A DNA stretch of 64,000 nucleotides, from the NCBI GenBank assembly GCA_965232455.1, contig OZ246981.1, positions 930,001-994,000 of the forward strand, given 5' to 3'. The DNA comes from JBFGFX01 sp965232455 (GTDB taxonomy: Bacteria; Pseudomonadota; Gammaproteobacteria; Steroidobacterales; Woeseiaceae). A model generated the notes under the pieces. It saw nothing but the letters and a program-made list of their open reading frames with translations. It made no database searches and had not been told where the DNA came from. Made by a program: the position numbers and the translations under genes. The stretch's first letter is position 1, and every line of letters starts with the position of its first letter. Below, piece by piece: positions 8,932 through 16,840 of the stretch.

Positions 8932-10161
8932 CTACCGCTGTGCGGCCACCTGCTCTGGCGTTATCGCGCTGGCGTCATTGCCCCAGGCGCTGCGTATGTA
9001 GGTGAGCAGCGCAGCGGCATTTTCGTCGCTCAGTTTCGGGCCGAAGCCCTCCATCTCATCCCAGAAGCGGTTCTCCTGCCAGTGCTCGGATGGAGGGGTC
9101 GCGGGGTACTCGGCGCCGTACAGTGTCACGTTGATGAGCGCCTCTGGTTCAGGCGCAAGGGTGACGGGACTGCCTAAAAGCGGCGGGCCCGTGTCTCTCG
9201 ACCCGAGGCCTGTCGGCAAGTGACAGGTGCCGCAGTGGATATCGTATTGCAGTTCGCCGACACGCAGAGTCTCCGCATCGGCCGTGGAACTGTCGCCTCG
9301 TTCCAGGGCGGGGAGATCCAGCAGGTAAGTGGCCATGGCACGCGTGTCCGCTTCCTCCAGGTGCCGGGTGCTATTCATGATGACCTTGTTCATCGGGCCG
9401 AAAACGCCAGCGCGGGAACTGTAGCCGAACTTCAGGTAATCGCTCAGGTCATCCTCGGTCCAGTGCTTCAGGCCGCTGTCGGCTGGCGTAAGGTTTGGCG
9501 CTGACCAGTTTATCAGCCGGCCGTCCCGCCGGCTGACGCGGTCCTTGTACAAGCCACCGGTGTACGCGAGGTCCTTGTCCTCGGCGCCCAGCGACTTCCT
9601 GGGCGTGTGGCAGGCGCCGCAGTGCGCTACCGCTTCCACCAGGTAGGCGCCGCGATTCCATTCCGTCGATTTCTCGGGGTCCGACTCAAACCGGCCCTCG
9701 TCAAAGGACCGCCACTTCCACATCCCGAGCGCCCAGCGCTGGCTGTAGGGGAACCCCAAGTCGTTTTCCGGCGTCGTCGCTTTCACCGGCGTCAGGCTCA
9801 TGATGAAGGCATACAATGCCGAGACGTCTTCGTCACTCATGCCGGTGAATGCGGTATAGGGAAAGGCGGGATAGAGATGCTTTCCATCGCGGCGTACGCC
9901 GCTTCTCATTGCCTGCTCGAAGTCGTCTTCCGAGTATCCGCCGATGCCGGTTTCGGGATCCGGCGTGATATTCGTCGAGTAAATCGTCCCGTAATCTGTC
10001 GTGAAGGCCAACCCGCCGGCGTAGTCCTCACCGCCGTCCCGCGTATGACAGGTCAGACAATTCGCCGCAGTGGCCAGGTACTTGCCACGCTCGATAAGGG
10101 CTTCATCGGCGCCGGCCACATTCAAGGTGAGAAGGAGGGCGAGGGGCCAGGGAAATCTCAC
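8932..10161 (-). CDS. Tri-haem c-type cytochrome (alcohol dehydrogenase cytochrome-subunit type)
   Basis: A 409-residue exported electron carrier with three CXXCH haem sites: CLTCH (about 38), CGACH (about 187) and CGTCH (about 316). The layout matches the cytochrome subunit of membrane-bound alcohol and gluconate dehydrogenases. A signal peptide (VVRFPWPLALLLTL, cleavage near VAGA) precedes the first domain. GTG at 10161 has GAGGT upstream; the frame could extend to 10260 but that adds a non-signal leader. No dehydrogenase subunit is adjacent. The neighbours are HiPIP and DUF1552/DUF1592 genes, so its electron donor is probably not a classical quinoprotein. Confidence 0.88.
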   Translation of the reverse strand: MRFPWPLALLLTLNVAGADEALIERGKYLATAANCLTCHTRDGGEDYAGGLAFTTDYGTIYSTNITPDPETGIGGYSEDDFEQAMRSGVRRDGKHLYPAFPYTAFTGMSDEDVSALYAFIMSLTPVKATTPENDLGFPYSQRWALGMWKWRSFDEGRFESDPEKSTEWNRGAYLVEAVAHCGACHTPRKSLGAEDKDLAYTGGLYKDRVSRRDGRLINWSAPNLTPADSGLKHWTEDDLSDYLKFGYSSRAGVFGPMNKVIMNSTRHLEEADTRAMATYLLDLPALERGDSSTADAETLRVGELQYDIHCGTCHLPTGLGSRDTGPPLLGSPVTLAPEPEALINVTLYGAEYPATPPSEHWQENRFWDEMEGFGPKLSDENAAALLTYIRSAWGNDASAITPEQVAAQR

Positions 10162-10243
10162 GACGTACCTCGCGGGTTTATCGCCCGCAGCGGCCGCAGA
10201 GGACCGCCGACCTTGAGCACCACAAACTGTTCTGAGACCACTT

Positions 10244-10277
10244 CTAGACATTCCCCGCACCTAGACATTCCCCGCAC
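10244..10277. repeat. Perfect 17-bp tandem duplication
   Basis: CTAGACATTCCCCGCAC occurs at 10244-10260 and again immediately at 10261-10277, in the 192-base gap between the HiPIP and cytochrome genes. It is either a recent replication slip or a duplicated binding site for cytochrome expression. Confidence 0.85.
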
Positions 10278-10353
10278 CCGGGATCTGGGCGCCCAAACTC
10301 TTAATCTCTTAATAATTGTTTTGTACCGCCTACGTAGCCCGGCCGAGACTCCG

Positions 10354-10692
10354 TCAGTCGCCGCTCGTGCTCCAGGAGTCGCACCGTCCGGACGCATTCA
10401 CCTGGCCGCCACCCAGCAGGTCACAGCCGCCGCATTCTCCGGTGCCCCCCCCCTTGAAGTAGGCGCACCCTGCGCAGGTCTGCGATGGATCGGGCGAATT
10501 CGGGGTATAGCCCAGTGAGGACCGCATCCTGGCCTCCGATGAGCTCATGGTCTCGGGATCGGCACAGACGGTCTGGGTCGCCGCATTCTCGCTGCCGCCG
10601 CCACAGGATTGCAGGCCAAGCGCGAGTGCACTCCCGAGCGGGATCTGGATGCTGCCTAAGACAAACTCGCGGCGGGTCAATTTATTGTTCAT
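10354..10692 (-). CDS. High-potential iron-sulfur protein (HiPIP), Tat-exported
   Basis: A 112-residue periplasmic [4Fe-4S] carrier. The leader has a twin-arginine motif (TRREFVLG at about 6-13) and ends near a Cys at about 30. The cluster-binding pattern is clear: CAGCAYF (about 73-79), CGGCDLLGGGQVNASGRCDSW (Cys at about 87, 90 and 104). ATG at 10692 follows an AG-rich stretch. HiPIPs shuttle electrons between periplasmic or membrane redox proteins. Its place next to a tri-haem cytochrome and a DUF1592 haem protein supports a shared electron chain. Confidence 0.92.
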   Translation of the reverse strand: MNNKLTRREFVLGSIQIPLGSALALGLQSCGGGSENAATQTVCADPETMSSSEARMRSSLGYTPNSPDPSQTCAGCAYFKGGGTGECGGCDLLGGGQVNASGRCDSWSTSGD

Positions 10693-10845
10693 TGCTTCTT
10701 CGCTTCTTCTCGATCTCACCAATTCGGGAGGTAAGGAAAATAACCCAGAGGAGACGCTGCGCTCAGCAGTCGCGGTGCTCGTACCTCCGGGCGCCGGGTA
10801 CCTGCGCCCCCCGTTACTGTGCAGGCTTCCCGGTCCCCCAGTGAC

Positions 10846-11985
10846 TCAGTCGCTCTTGTCCGCGCGACTGATGACGGTCTCGTGCGATCCTTCGGGATGT
10901 AGCACAGCGACCCGTTTCATCTTGACCTCGATGGCAGACGAAATGGCGGTGTTTTCGCCGGTTTCCGGGTTGGGATAGCCATCCGCAAAACGCCTCATCG
11001 CATGGTATTGCGACAGGGAAGACAGCTGGCCGTAGCTCTGGTGGTGCGTGGACCAGGTCGTATTCAACTGATGGTTGAAGGCGTCGACGTCGGTGTAGCC
11101 GGCCAGCAAGCCCTCAGCGTCCTCAGCGCCCAGGTTGAGCTCCATCCGAAGACCGCGAAACACCTGGTACCCGCTGGTATCAAAGGTGCTCGACCAGGGA
11201 ATCTGGATGGTATCGATGGGCTGCGTCATCAACACCCCATCGACGATCTTGCCCGTGGTGTGCTCAATGTATTCCTGGCCCCATCGGGTATCGACCCGCT
11301 GAGTTGCGCCTGCAACGAATGCTTCGCCGCCGGCGTCGGTGAGCAGGTCGTCCATGCCGCGATAGACGCTCACCATCACTTCATTGTCGTTCTCGAGATC
11401 ATCAACCTGGGTCAATTCGATGATCCAGCGGTTGTCGTTGTACTGCTGCGCAAACTTGTTCTCGAAGTGGTAGATGATGCCGCCGGTCCGGTAGTGCGCG
11501 ATACAGCCGAGAACACGATTCATCTGGTTATCGATGCCGCTTCTTTCGCCGTCAGGGGACTGGTAGTCGTCATCGTCAACGACCCCGTCGAGGTCGAGGC
11601 CATCGACCTGGTCACCCTGTGCCGCGAAGAAGGTAAACGAGTCCTCCTCCACGATGGTCGGGTGCCATTGCCGGCCCTCGCGCAGCAGCCGGGTCTCGAC
11701 CACCGTCCGTTCGACACCGTCTTCTTCCGGAAACTGCTCGCTGTACTGCTCTCGCGGGCCGAGGTTGAAGCCCTGGGGACACTCGGTGGCGCCGTCCTCG
11801 GTCTCGAAGATTGCCCAGTGACGTTCCGTCAGCACGTAGCCGATTCGACCGTCCGCGGGCGCTTCCGCGCCGGTCGCGGTCTTCACGCTGGCAAATCCTG
11901 AAACTACAAGCAACGCTCCGGCCGCGGCAAAGAATAGCGGCTTTTCATACCACGCCGTTGCTAGTGCTCCTGTTCCATGTTGCAT
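10846..11985 (-). CDS. Unrecognised secreted protein of the redox block
   Basis: I do not recognise this 379-residue protein. It has an N-terminal hydrophobic segment (about 15-34) and AEAP after it, so it is probably exported or membrane-anchored. It is acidic, with an Asp-rich loop (LDLDGVVDDDDYQSPDGERS at about 127-146) that could bind calcium. Only two Cys are seen in the mature part (about 69 and 160). The fold looks beta-rich, with many Trp and Tyr. AGGAGGTGAAAC precedes ATG 11985, an excellent ribosome binding site. It starts 38 bases after the PF03640 repeat protein and is likely cotranscribed with it. Confidence 0.75.
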   Translation of the reverse strand: MQHGTGALATAWYEKPLFFAAAGALLVVSGFASVKTATGAEAPADGRIGYVLTERHWAIFETEDGATECPQGFNLGPREQYSEQFPEEDGVERTVVETRLLREGRQWHPTIVEEDSFTFFAAQGDQVDGLDLDGVVDDDDYQSPDGERSGIDNQMNRVLGCIAHYRTGGIIYHFENKFAQQYNDNRWIIELTQVDDLENDNEVMVSVYRGMDDLLTDAGGEAFVAGATQRVDTRWGQEYIEHTTGKIVDGVLMTQPIDTIQIPWSSTFDTSGYQVFRGLRMELNLGAEDAEGLLAGYTDVDAFNHQLNTTWSTHHQSYGQLSSLSQYHAMRRFADGYPNPETGENTAISSAIEVKMKRVAVLHPEGSHETVISRADKSD

Positions 11986-12023
11986 GTTTCACCTCCTGGG
12001 TTCAGGCCATTTGCCTGACGTCA

Positions 12024-13463
12024 TCATCGACTGAACATGTTGTCCCGAAAATCGTCCCGCAGCCAGAATGCCTTGAAGCCGTTGCGGCGACCATTGAACT
12101 CACCGTAGGAATCGGCATTGGCATCACCCGGTGACTCGTCGCCGCCGAACGTGTAGACAGGGCGGTCGCGGTAGGCCCAAACGGCGAGCGCCCCCTCCTG
12201 GTCCGCCGCGGCGTGGCGGCCGGTCATCGGGTCGATACGCATGACGGTCCACGAGTGGCTCGCGCTTTCGGCACCGGCCGGCGCGGGTACGTACTGGAAG
12301 GTCTTCAGGCAGCGCTCCGGATCGCCCGCACCGCAGAGCGCCAAGCGATAAACCTGGGGTCTGTCGGGGTGGTCACAGGACAGCTGGTCCATTGCGTCGT
12401 CGGCGCAGTGGTAGACGTAGATTGTCTTGCCGTTTGCGTCTGCCAGGACCTGGCCGATACGCGAATCCTGGACGGTGAACTCCGCCGGTGGCGGCAACGC
12501 GCGTTGGGTATATACGTTGGTCCACCCCACGATGTCGCTGCCACGAAGGCTTCGTGCACGGGGGTCGGACGCATAGGTGTAAAGCGGCTGGCCGCGGAAC
12601 GTCCACTGGTTTCGTCCCGGGGAGCGCTCGATGACGGCCCAGTCGTTCTGCGCCAGCGCGGTCGCCGGCGCCAGTGAGGGTGTCCAGATTTCCGCGCACG
12701 CGTCGTAGCAATTCGATTTGTTCGGTTCATCGCCTTCCCAGGCGTAGAGCGAGTCGCCGTTAATGTCGATCAGCAGCCGTCCCGTCGTCGTTTGCAGCAC
12801 CTGGAAACCCGGGGGAATCGCGGGCTTGGGTCCTGCAGGCACTCTCACGGCAGGTGCATCGCCCCTGGCCTCCAGCCGGTAGGCGCCGAGAACGTCACCC
12901 TTTTCCTGGTCAAGCACGGATCGGTAAAGCGGATAACCGTCATGGGTCCATTGCCGGGTGCCATCGTCCCGGTCGATGATTTCCCACTTGCCGACGGGTT
13001 CGGCGTCCTCGGCAGCAAGCACCGGCGGCCAAGCCTCCACGCAGCTCGGGCGGCTGTCCAGTTCGGGCAGGACTAGGCCGGGCGGATAGGGGCTCATCAG
13101 ACCGGCGGAGGTCCGCTGCACGGTATCGGTGCAGTTGGACGTTCCGCCCTTCCGGTCACCGGTGCCCCCGTTGCGGAGATCTTTTTGTGGCCAGGTGTAG
13201 AACGTCCGGCCCTCGGAGTCGGCAAATGCCGGACCGTCGAGCTCTGTCTGGACGACCTGGAAGCCAGGAGGCATGGGCTCCTCGAAGTAGTCTTCCCACA
13301 CAGCCCCGTCCACTGGCTGCCAGTACAACAGAGACCCGAGTTCCTCCGCGGTAGCCGTGCTCGTGGCATTCAGCGCCAGTGCGGACGTGAACAGAACCAA
13401 GGCACGAGCCCGGTGCATCCGGTCTCTTGCTCGATCACCTGTTGGACCAATAGTTCGTCTCAT
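12024..13463 (-). CDS. Secreted protein with three PF03640-type repeats
   Basis: Exported protein of about 480 residues. It carries three divergent copies of the secreted-repeat/Lipoprotein_15 domain (COG4315-like). Each has a strand such as DINGDSLYAWEGD, a Cys pair as in NCYDACAEIW, a WAVIERSPGRNQWTFRGQPL strand and a Tyr-rich end (LYTYASD). The repeats lie at about 50-175, 190-300 and 305-470. The family has no known reaction; family members often sit beside redox genes. The start is uncertain: ATG 13463 is used, ATG 13418 gives a cleaner signal peptide (MHRARALVLFTSALALN), and GTG 13475 is also possible. The single-repeat paralogue at 20475 shares CYD(S/A)CA and QW(A/T)(Y/F)(K/R)GQP. Confidence 0.82.
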   Translation of the reverse strand: MRRTIGPTGDRARDRMHRARALVLFTSALALNATSTATAEELGSLLYWQPVDGAVWEDYFEEPMPPGFQVVQTELDGPAFADSEGRTFYTWPQKDLRNGGTGDRKGGTSNCTDTVQRTSAGLMSPYPPGLVLPELDSRPSCVEAWPPVLAAEDAEPVGKWEIIDRDDGTRQWTHDGYPLYRSVLDQEKGDVLGAYRLEARGDAPAVRVPAGPKPAIPPGFQVLQTTTGRLLIDINGDSLYAWEGDEPNKSNCYDACAEIWTPSLAPATALAQNDWAVIERSPGRNQWTFRGQPLYTYASDPRARSLRGSDIVGWTNVYTQRALPPPAEFTVQDSRIGQVLADANGKTIYVYHCADDAMDQLSCDHPDRPQVYRLALCGAGDPERCLKTFQYVPAPAGAESASHSWTVMRIDPMTGRHAAADQEGALAVWAYRDRPVYTFGGDESPGDANADSYGEFNGRRNGFKAFWLRDDFRDNMFSR

Positions 13464-13558
13464 TTTCGATGACACTCTCTACCCCGAAGTAATCCCGAGG
13501 ACTCCCCCAGCGGCGGGGAATTCCGCTGAAAGCGGTGCTAAACGCTCCGCGACGACGC

Positions 13559-14902
13559 CTAGACCATGATCTCGCTGACGACGTCAGAGGCTTCATTGCC
13601 CAGCGTGCCCCACGACGGCTTGTCGATGCCCATCGCGCGCAGCATCGTGTAACCGACCCGGGTGCCTGCCGTATCGTTGAGGTCGATGTGCAGGCCGGTC
13701 TTCATCCTACCGCCCGCGCGGCCGGCCGTGAATACCGGCATGTTGTCCAGCGTGTGGGTCCGGGCAACGCCGTGATCGGTCGTGGCGTAGATGAGCACGT
13801 TATCCAGCAGCGTACCGTCACCCTCCTTGATGCTCGCGAACGCCTCCACGTACTCGGCCCACGACTCCATGGCCCGCCGCAGGAACCAGGAATGGACCGG
13901 CTGGTAACCGAGCTCCGGATCTACCGGCTCCTCGTGCGTCGTGGTGTGGTGCGGCTTCGGATATCCCGGCTTGATGATTGGCGAGGCAGCTAGCGCGTAG
14001 GCCATGTTGAAGACGCGCGTCTGGTCGCAAGCGACGGCCATAACCATCAGGTCGGTCATCATCCGGTGCCTCACCGCAACGGATTCCGCCTCCTTGTCCA
14101 TCGGCGGATCGACCGGCGCCTCTCCCGGAGGACGGCAGCTCGCAATCGGCTCCGGCTTGACCAAGCGTTGCGCGAACTGGAGTTCCAACTGGCGCAGACC
14201 GGTGAAGTACTGATCCATGCGAGCGCGGTCCTCCGTTCCGAGGGACTTTGACAGCTTCTGCGAGTCCTCCATCACGCCCGACAGCACGCTCTTTCGCACC
14301 ATGACCCGAGGGTCCGGCGTGAACGTCTCCGCATTGGGGTCGTTGAAGGTCGGACCGAAGAGGCGGGTGTAGAACTGCAGCGGCGACCACTCCGGCGGGT
14401 TGGGCGTGGTCGCGTTCTGGTAGCTGTAGGTGCTGTCCAGGTCGCCGCCCGCGGTTGCGGTGAGCGAGCGAAAGCGGGTCGTGCCGCCGATTTCATTCGC
14501 CACGGTGACGTCGATCGTCTCACCCGGAATATCTTCGGTATTTTTCGGCGACGTGCCTGTTCTGTTGACGACCCAGCCCGTGTAATGACAGAGGTTGGAA
14601 TTCGTATCGGTGAATATCCGGGAATTGGTAATCAGGTTGATATGGTCACTGACGTTCTTCCATGACGCGATTTCGGGTGGCAGATCGTAGCCGGCACCGA
14701 GCTTCTTGGGCACGAAAACATCCGCGTTCATGCCTAGCCCGTAACCCCAGGTTCCAAACCGCAGGGGCATGGGCGCGTTCGAGGCCAGGGCGGTCCCGCC
14801 GTCGTTCAGGAATGCGTCAAGGAAAGGCAGCGCGACGGTAACCGCTGATCCGTTCAGCATGCCTTTCAACACTCGACGTCTCGTGTATTTCGTCACAGCC
14901 AT
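13559..14902 (-). CDS. DUF1552 (HXXSHH-type) Tat-exported protein
   Basis: A 447-residue protein of the DUF1552 family, abundant in Planctomycetes and delta-proteobacteria and usually paired with DUF1592/DUF1588 proteins. The leader YTRRRVLKGML then a hydrophobic run (about 7-27) is Tat-like. The body has the family signature region RFGTWGYGLGMNADVF at about 48-63 and ends with the LIYATTDHGVARTHTLDNMP segment at about 369-388, which resembles an alkaline-phosphatase/sulfatase-type strand with His and Asp. The role is unknown; a periplasmic metal-dependent enzyme is plausible. DUF1592 lies 172 bases upstream in the same direction. Confidence 0.85.
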   Translation of the reverse strand: MAVTKYTRRRVLKGMLNGSAVTVALPFLDAFLNDGGTALASNAPMPLRFGTWGYGLGMNADVFVPKKLGAGYDLPPEIASWKNVSDHINLITNSRIFTDTNSNLCHYTGWVVNRTGTSPKNTEDIPGETIDVTVANEIGGTTRFRSLTATAGGDLDSTYSYQNATTPNPPEWSPLQFYTRLFGPTFNDPNAETFTPDPRVMVRKSVLSGVMEDSQKLSKSLGTEDRARMDQYFTGLRQLELQFAQRLVKPEPIASCRPPGEAPVDPPMDKEAESVAVRHRMMTDLMVMAVACDQTRVFNMAYALAASPIIKPGYPKPHHTTTHEEPVDPELGYQPVHSWFLRRAMESWAEYVEAFASIKEGDGTLLDNVLIYATTDHGVARTHTLDNMPVFTAGRAGGRMKTGLHIDLNDTAGTRVGYTMLRAMGIDKPSWGTLGNEASDVVSEIMV

Positions 14903-15074
14903 CCTCCTATAATGTTTTCTGCTACGTCGATCCCGGCCGACGCCGTCGACGGCCTATTTGTCAGGCGCAATCGCCCGGACTGTTTGACAAGTCGGCGCGG
15001 GGATTTCTCCTCCACGAAGACCCATTTAACTCATTCCAGGGGCATTTCAGGTCCCCTGCCACCCGCGGTCCGCT

Positions 15075-16757
15075 TTACTGCCGTGCGAGCCGCGTCGGCG
15101 CATCACCCCGCCGTACCTGTGCCATCTCGCTCACGCCGTCCTCGGTCAGATGGACACGGGAGAAGGCTTTGCTGGTCGCTATTGTCCGCAACAATCCGGG
15201 TACACGATACCCGCCATTCGAGAAATCGTCGATCAGGAAATCCAGTAGTGAACGGTTCTCCAACGGCCCGCCCGAGCCGTAGCTGTACAAGCGCTCCGTG
15301 AGGCAGCTCGGCACGGCCTCGTTATCCCGAACCGCCTCGAAAAGCCCGCCTACGTCCTGAAACTCCACGCCGTCGAGCTGGCCGCTCGCATCGATAACTG
15401 CACCGTTTTCCATTGCGCGGAAGCGGCCCGAACCGTCGAAATTCTCAAGGGAGAGACCCGGCGGATCCATGATTTTGTGGCATCCGGCGCAGGACGGGTT
15501 TTCGACATGCACGGCAACGCGCTCACGCTGCGTCGGATACCCCTTTGCAGGGTTGATCACCTCTGAAAAGTCCACTCCCGGCGGTGGCGCGGGTACTTCC
15601 TGACAAAAAAGAACCTCGCGCAAGCCAATACCACGCAAGGTCGGCGAACTCCGTCCAGGGTGCGAGTGCTGCGCGAGAAAGCTGACCTGCGACAGCAGGC
15701 CGGCGCGCGGGCTGTCTTCCGGATACGTGTAGGACGACCACCCCGGGGGGGCGGCCACGTCGTACATCGGCGAGAGCGCCGGAGTGATGAAGGTCGAGCG
15801 GGTCGTGAACAGGTCGCGATAGTCGTTTTCCTGTTCAATCAGAAATTTGATCATGGTGCGCAGGGTCTGCTCCTGCGCTGCCGCCGCCGTTACCGACGTG
15901 AATTGCGGGTAAATGGTCGGGTCCTTGGACATGGAAGCCCCCTGGAGCTGCAGCATGTCGGCGAAAAAGGCCCGCATCCCGTCTTCCAGGCGCGAACTCT
16001 CGAGGAGTCTGTCCACGGCCTGGTCACGACCCTCCTGCGTGTCGAGTGCACCGGTTTCCGCCATCGTCAGCAGTTCGTCGTCAGGGCCTGCATTCCACAG
16101 GAAAAAACTCAGCCGCGAGGCAAAAGAATGCGCGTCGAGGCGCATCTTGCCCGGGTTTTCGGGGTCCGCTTCGGCGCGCTCTATGATGAACAGCACCTCG
16201 GGATTGATCAGCATGCCCTCGAGCGCTATGGCGAGACCCGCGTAGAAGTCCTCCAGCTGGTCCGCCGCGGTCCCGGCCTTGGTAACGTAACCAGCCACTT
16301 TCTCGTCGCTCAGGGTGCGTCGGAAAAGCAGGCGCCCCACCTTCGAGAGAAACGCCGCCGCGCAGGCTTCGTCAGCGCGTTCCGCCGATTCCGGTTGGCA
16401 AGGCACCAGGTAATTCCGGTGGACTTCGTTCACCACCTGTTCCGCCACGTTTGCGGCCGCGCGCTGGAACTGTTCGACCTGCGCGGCACTGAGGCCCGCA
16501 CTGGAAGCGCCGTTGGCAATCAGGCCCTCCCTGCGCTGCGGCGGCGCGAACTGGACACGTACATCGACGCTAGGGCCAAAGATGTACGCCAGGGAATTCC
16601 TGTACTGCTCCGTGGTGACGAGCTTGGTGCGCAACGGCGACCCCGCCGTTTCCGGTTCCGCCGGGCTTCCCGGTCCCCCGGAACAGCCCGCGACGACCAG
16701 GAGTGCCAGGAGGCAACCGGGAGACCATTGACCGATGCGAAGTAACTGATGGTACAT
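15075..16757 (-). CDS. DUF1592/DUF1588/DUF1585 haem lipoprotein
   Basis: A 560-residue exported protein built like the Planctomycete cytochrome-associated proteins. A lipoprotein leader (LLALLVVAGCSGG, Cys at about 25) is followed by a DUF1587/1595-like part (TTEQYRNSLAYIFG; KVGRLLFRRTLSDEKVAGYV), DUF1592 (INPEVLFIIERAE ... SRLSFFLWNAGPDDELL), DUF1588 with one c-type haem motif (NPSCAGCHKIMDPPGLSLEN, about 430-449), and DUF1585 at the C-terminus. ATG 16757 has AGGAAA just upstream and yields the lipobox; the frame extends to 16820. These proteins are predicted periplasmic oxidoreductases of unknown substrate. Confidence 0.87.
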   Translation of the reverse strand: MYHQLLRIGQWSPGCLLALLVVAGCSGGPGSPAEPETAGSPLRTKLVTTEQYRNSLAYIFGPSVDVRVQFAPPQRREGLIANGASSAGLSAAQVEQFQRAAANVAEQVVNEVHRNYLVPCQPESAERADEACAAAFLSKVGRLLFRRTLSDEKVAGYVTKAGTAADQLEDFYAGLAIALEGMLINPEVLFIIERAEADPENPGKMRLDAHSFASRLSFFLWNAGPDDELLTMAETGALDTQEGRDQAVDRLLESSRLEDGMRAFFADMLQLQGASMSKDPTIYPQFTSVTAAAAQEQTLRTMIKFLIEQENDYRDLFTTRSTFITPALSPMYDVAAPPGWSSYTYPEDSPRAGLLSQVSFLAQHSHPGRSSPTLRGIGLREVLFCQEVPAPPPGVDFSEVINPAKGYPTQRERVAVHVENPSCAGCHKIMDPPGLSLENFDGSGRFRAMENGAVIDASGQLDGVEFQDVGGLFEAVRDNEAVPSCLTERLYSYGSGGPLENRSLLDFLIDDFSNGGYRVPGLLRTIATSKAFSRVHLTEDGVSEMAQVRRGDAPTRLARQ

Positions 16758-16784
16758 TTTCCTAAACTCTCCTTGGAATCGGCA

Positions 16785-16811
16785 CCCCTGGCGGCGATGC
16801 GCCGCCAGGGG
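16785..16811. promoter_or_regulatory. Intercistronic 11-bp perfect hairpin
   Basis: CCCCTGGCGGC (16785-16795) and GCCGCCAGGGG (16801-16811) pair perfectly around GATGC, in the 83-base gap between the TonB receptor stop and the DUF1592 start. There is no T-run, so it is more likely an mRNA-stabilising or partial-termination element that sets receptor versus downstream expression than a full terminator. Confidence 0.65.
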
Positions 16812-16840
16812 CAACCTCACGCTCCTGTCTTGGTAACGCT

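Noticed and set aside
11002..11901. Plus-strand open frame of 299 residues opposite the unrecognised secreted protein
   Set aside because: It lacks a ribosome binding site and protein-like motifs, while the minus strand has AGGAGG, a leader and operon context. It is an antisense shadow.
15660..16745. Plus-strand open frame of 361 residues opposite DUF1592
   Set aside because: Arg-rich shadow; the minus strand carries the lipobox, the CXXCH and the DUF1592 motifs.
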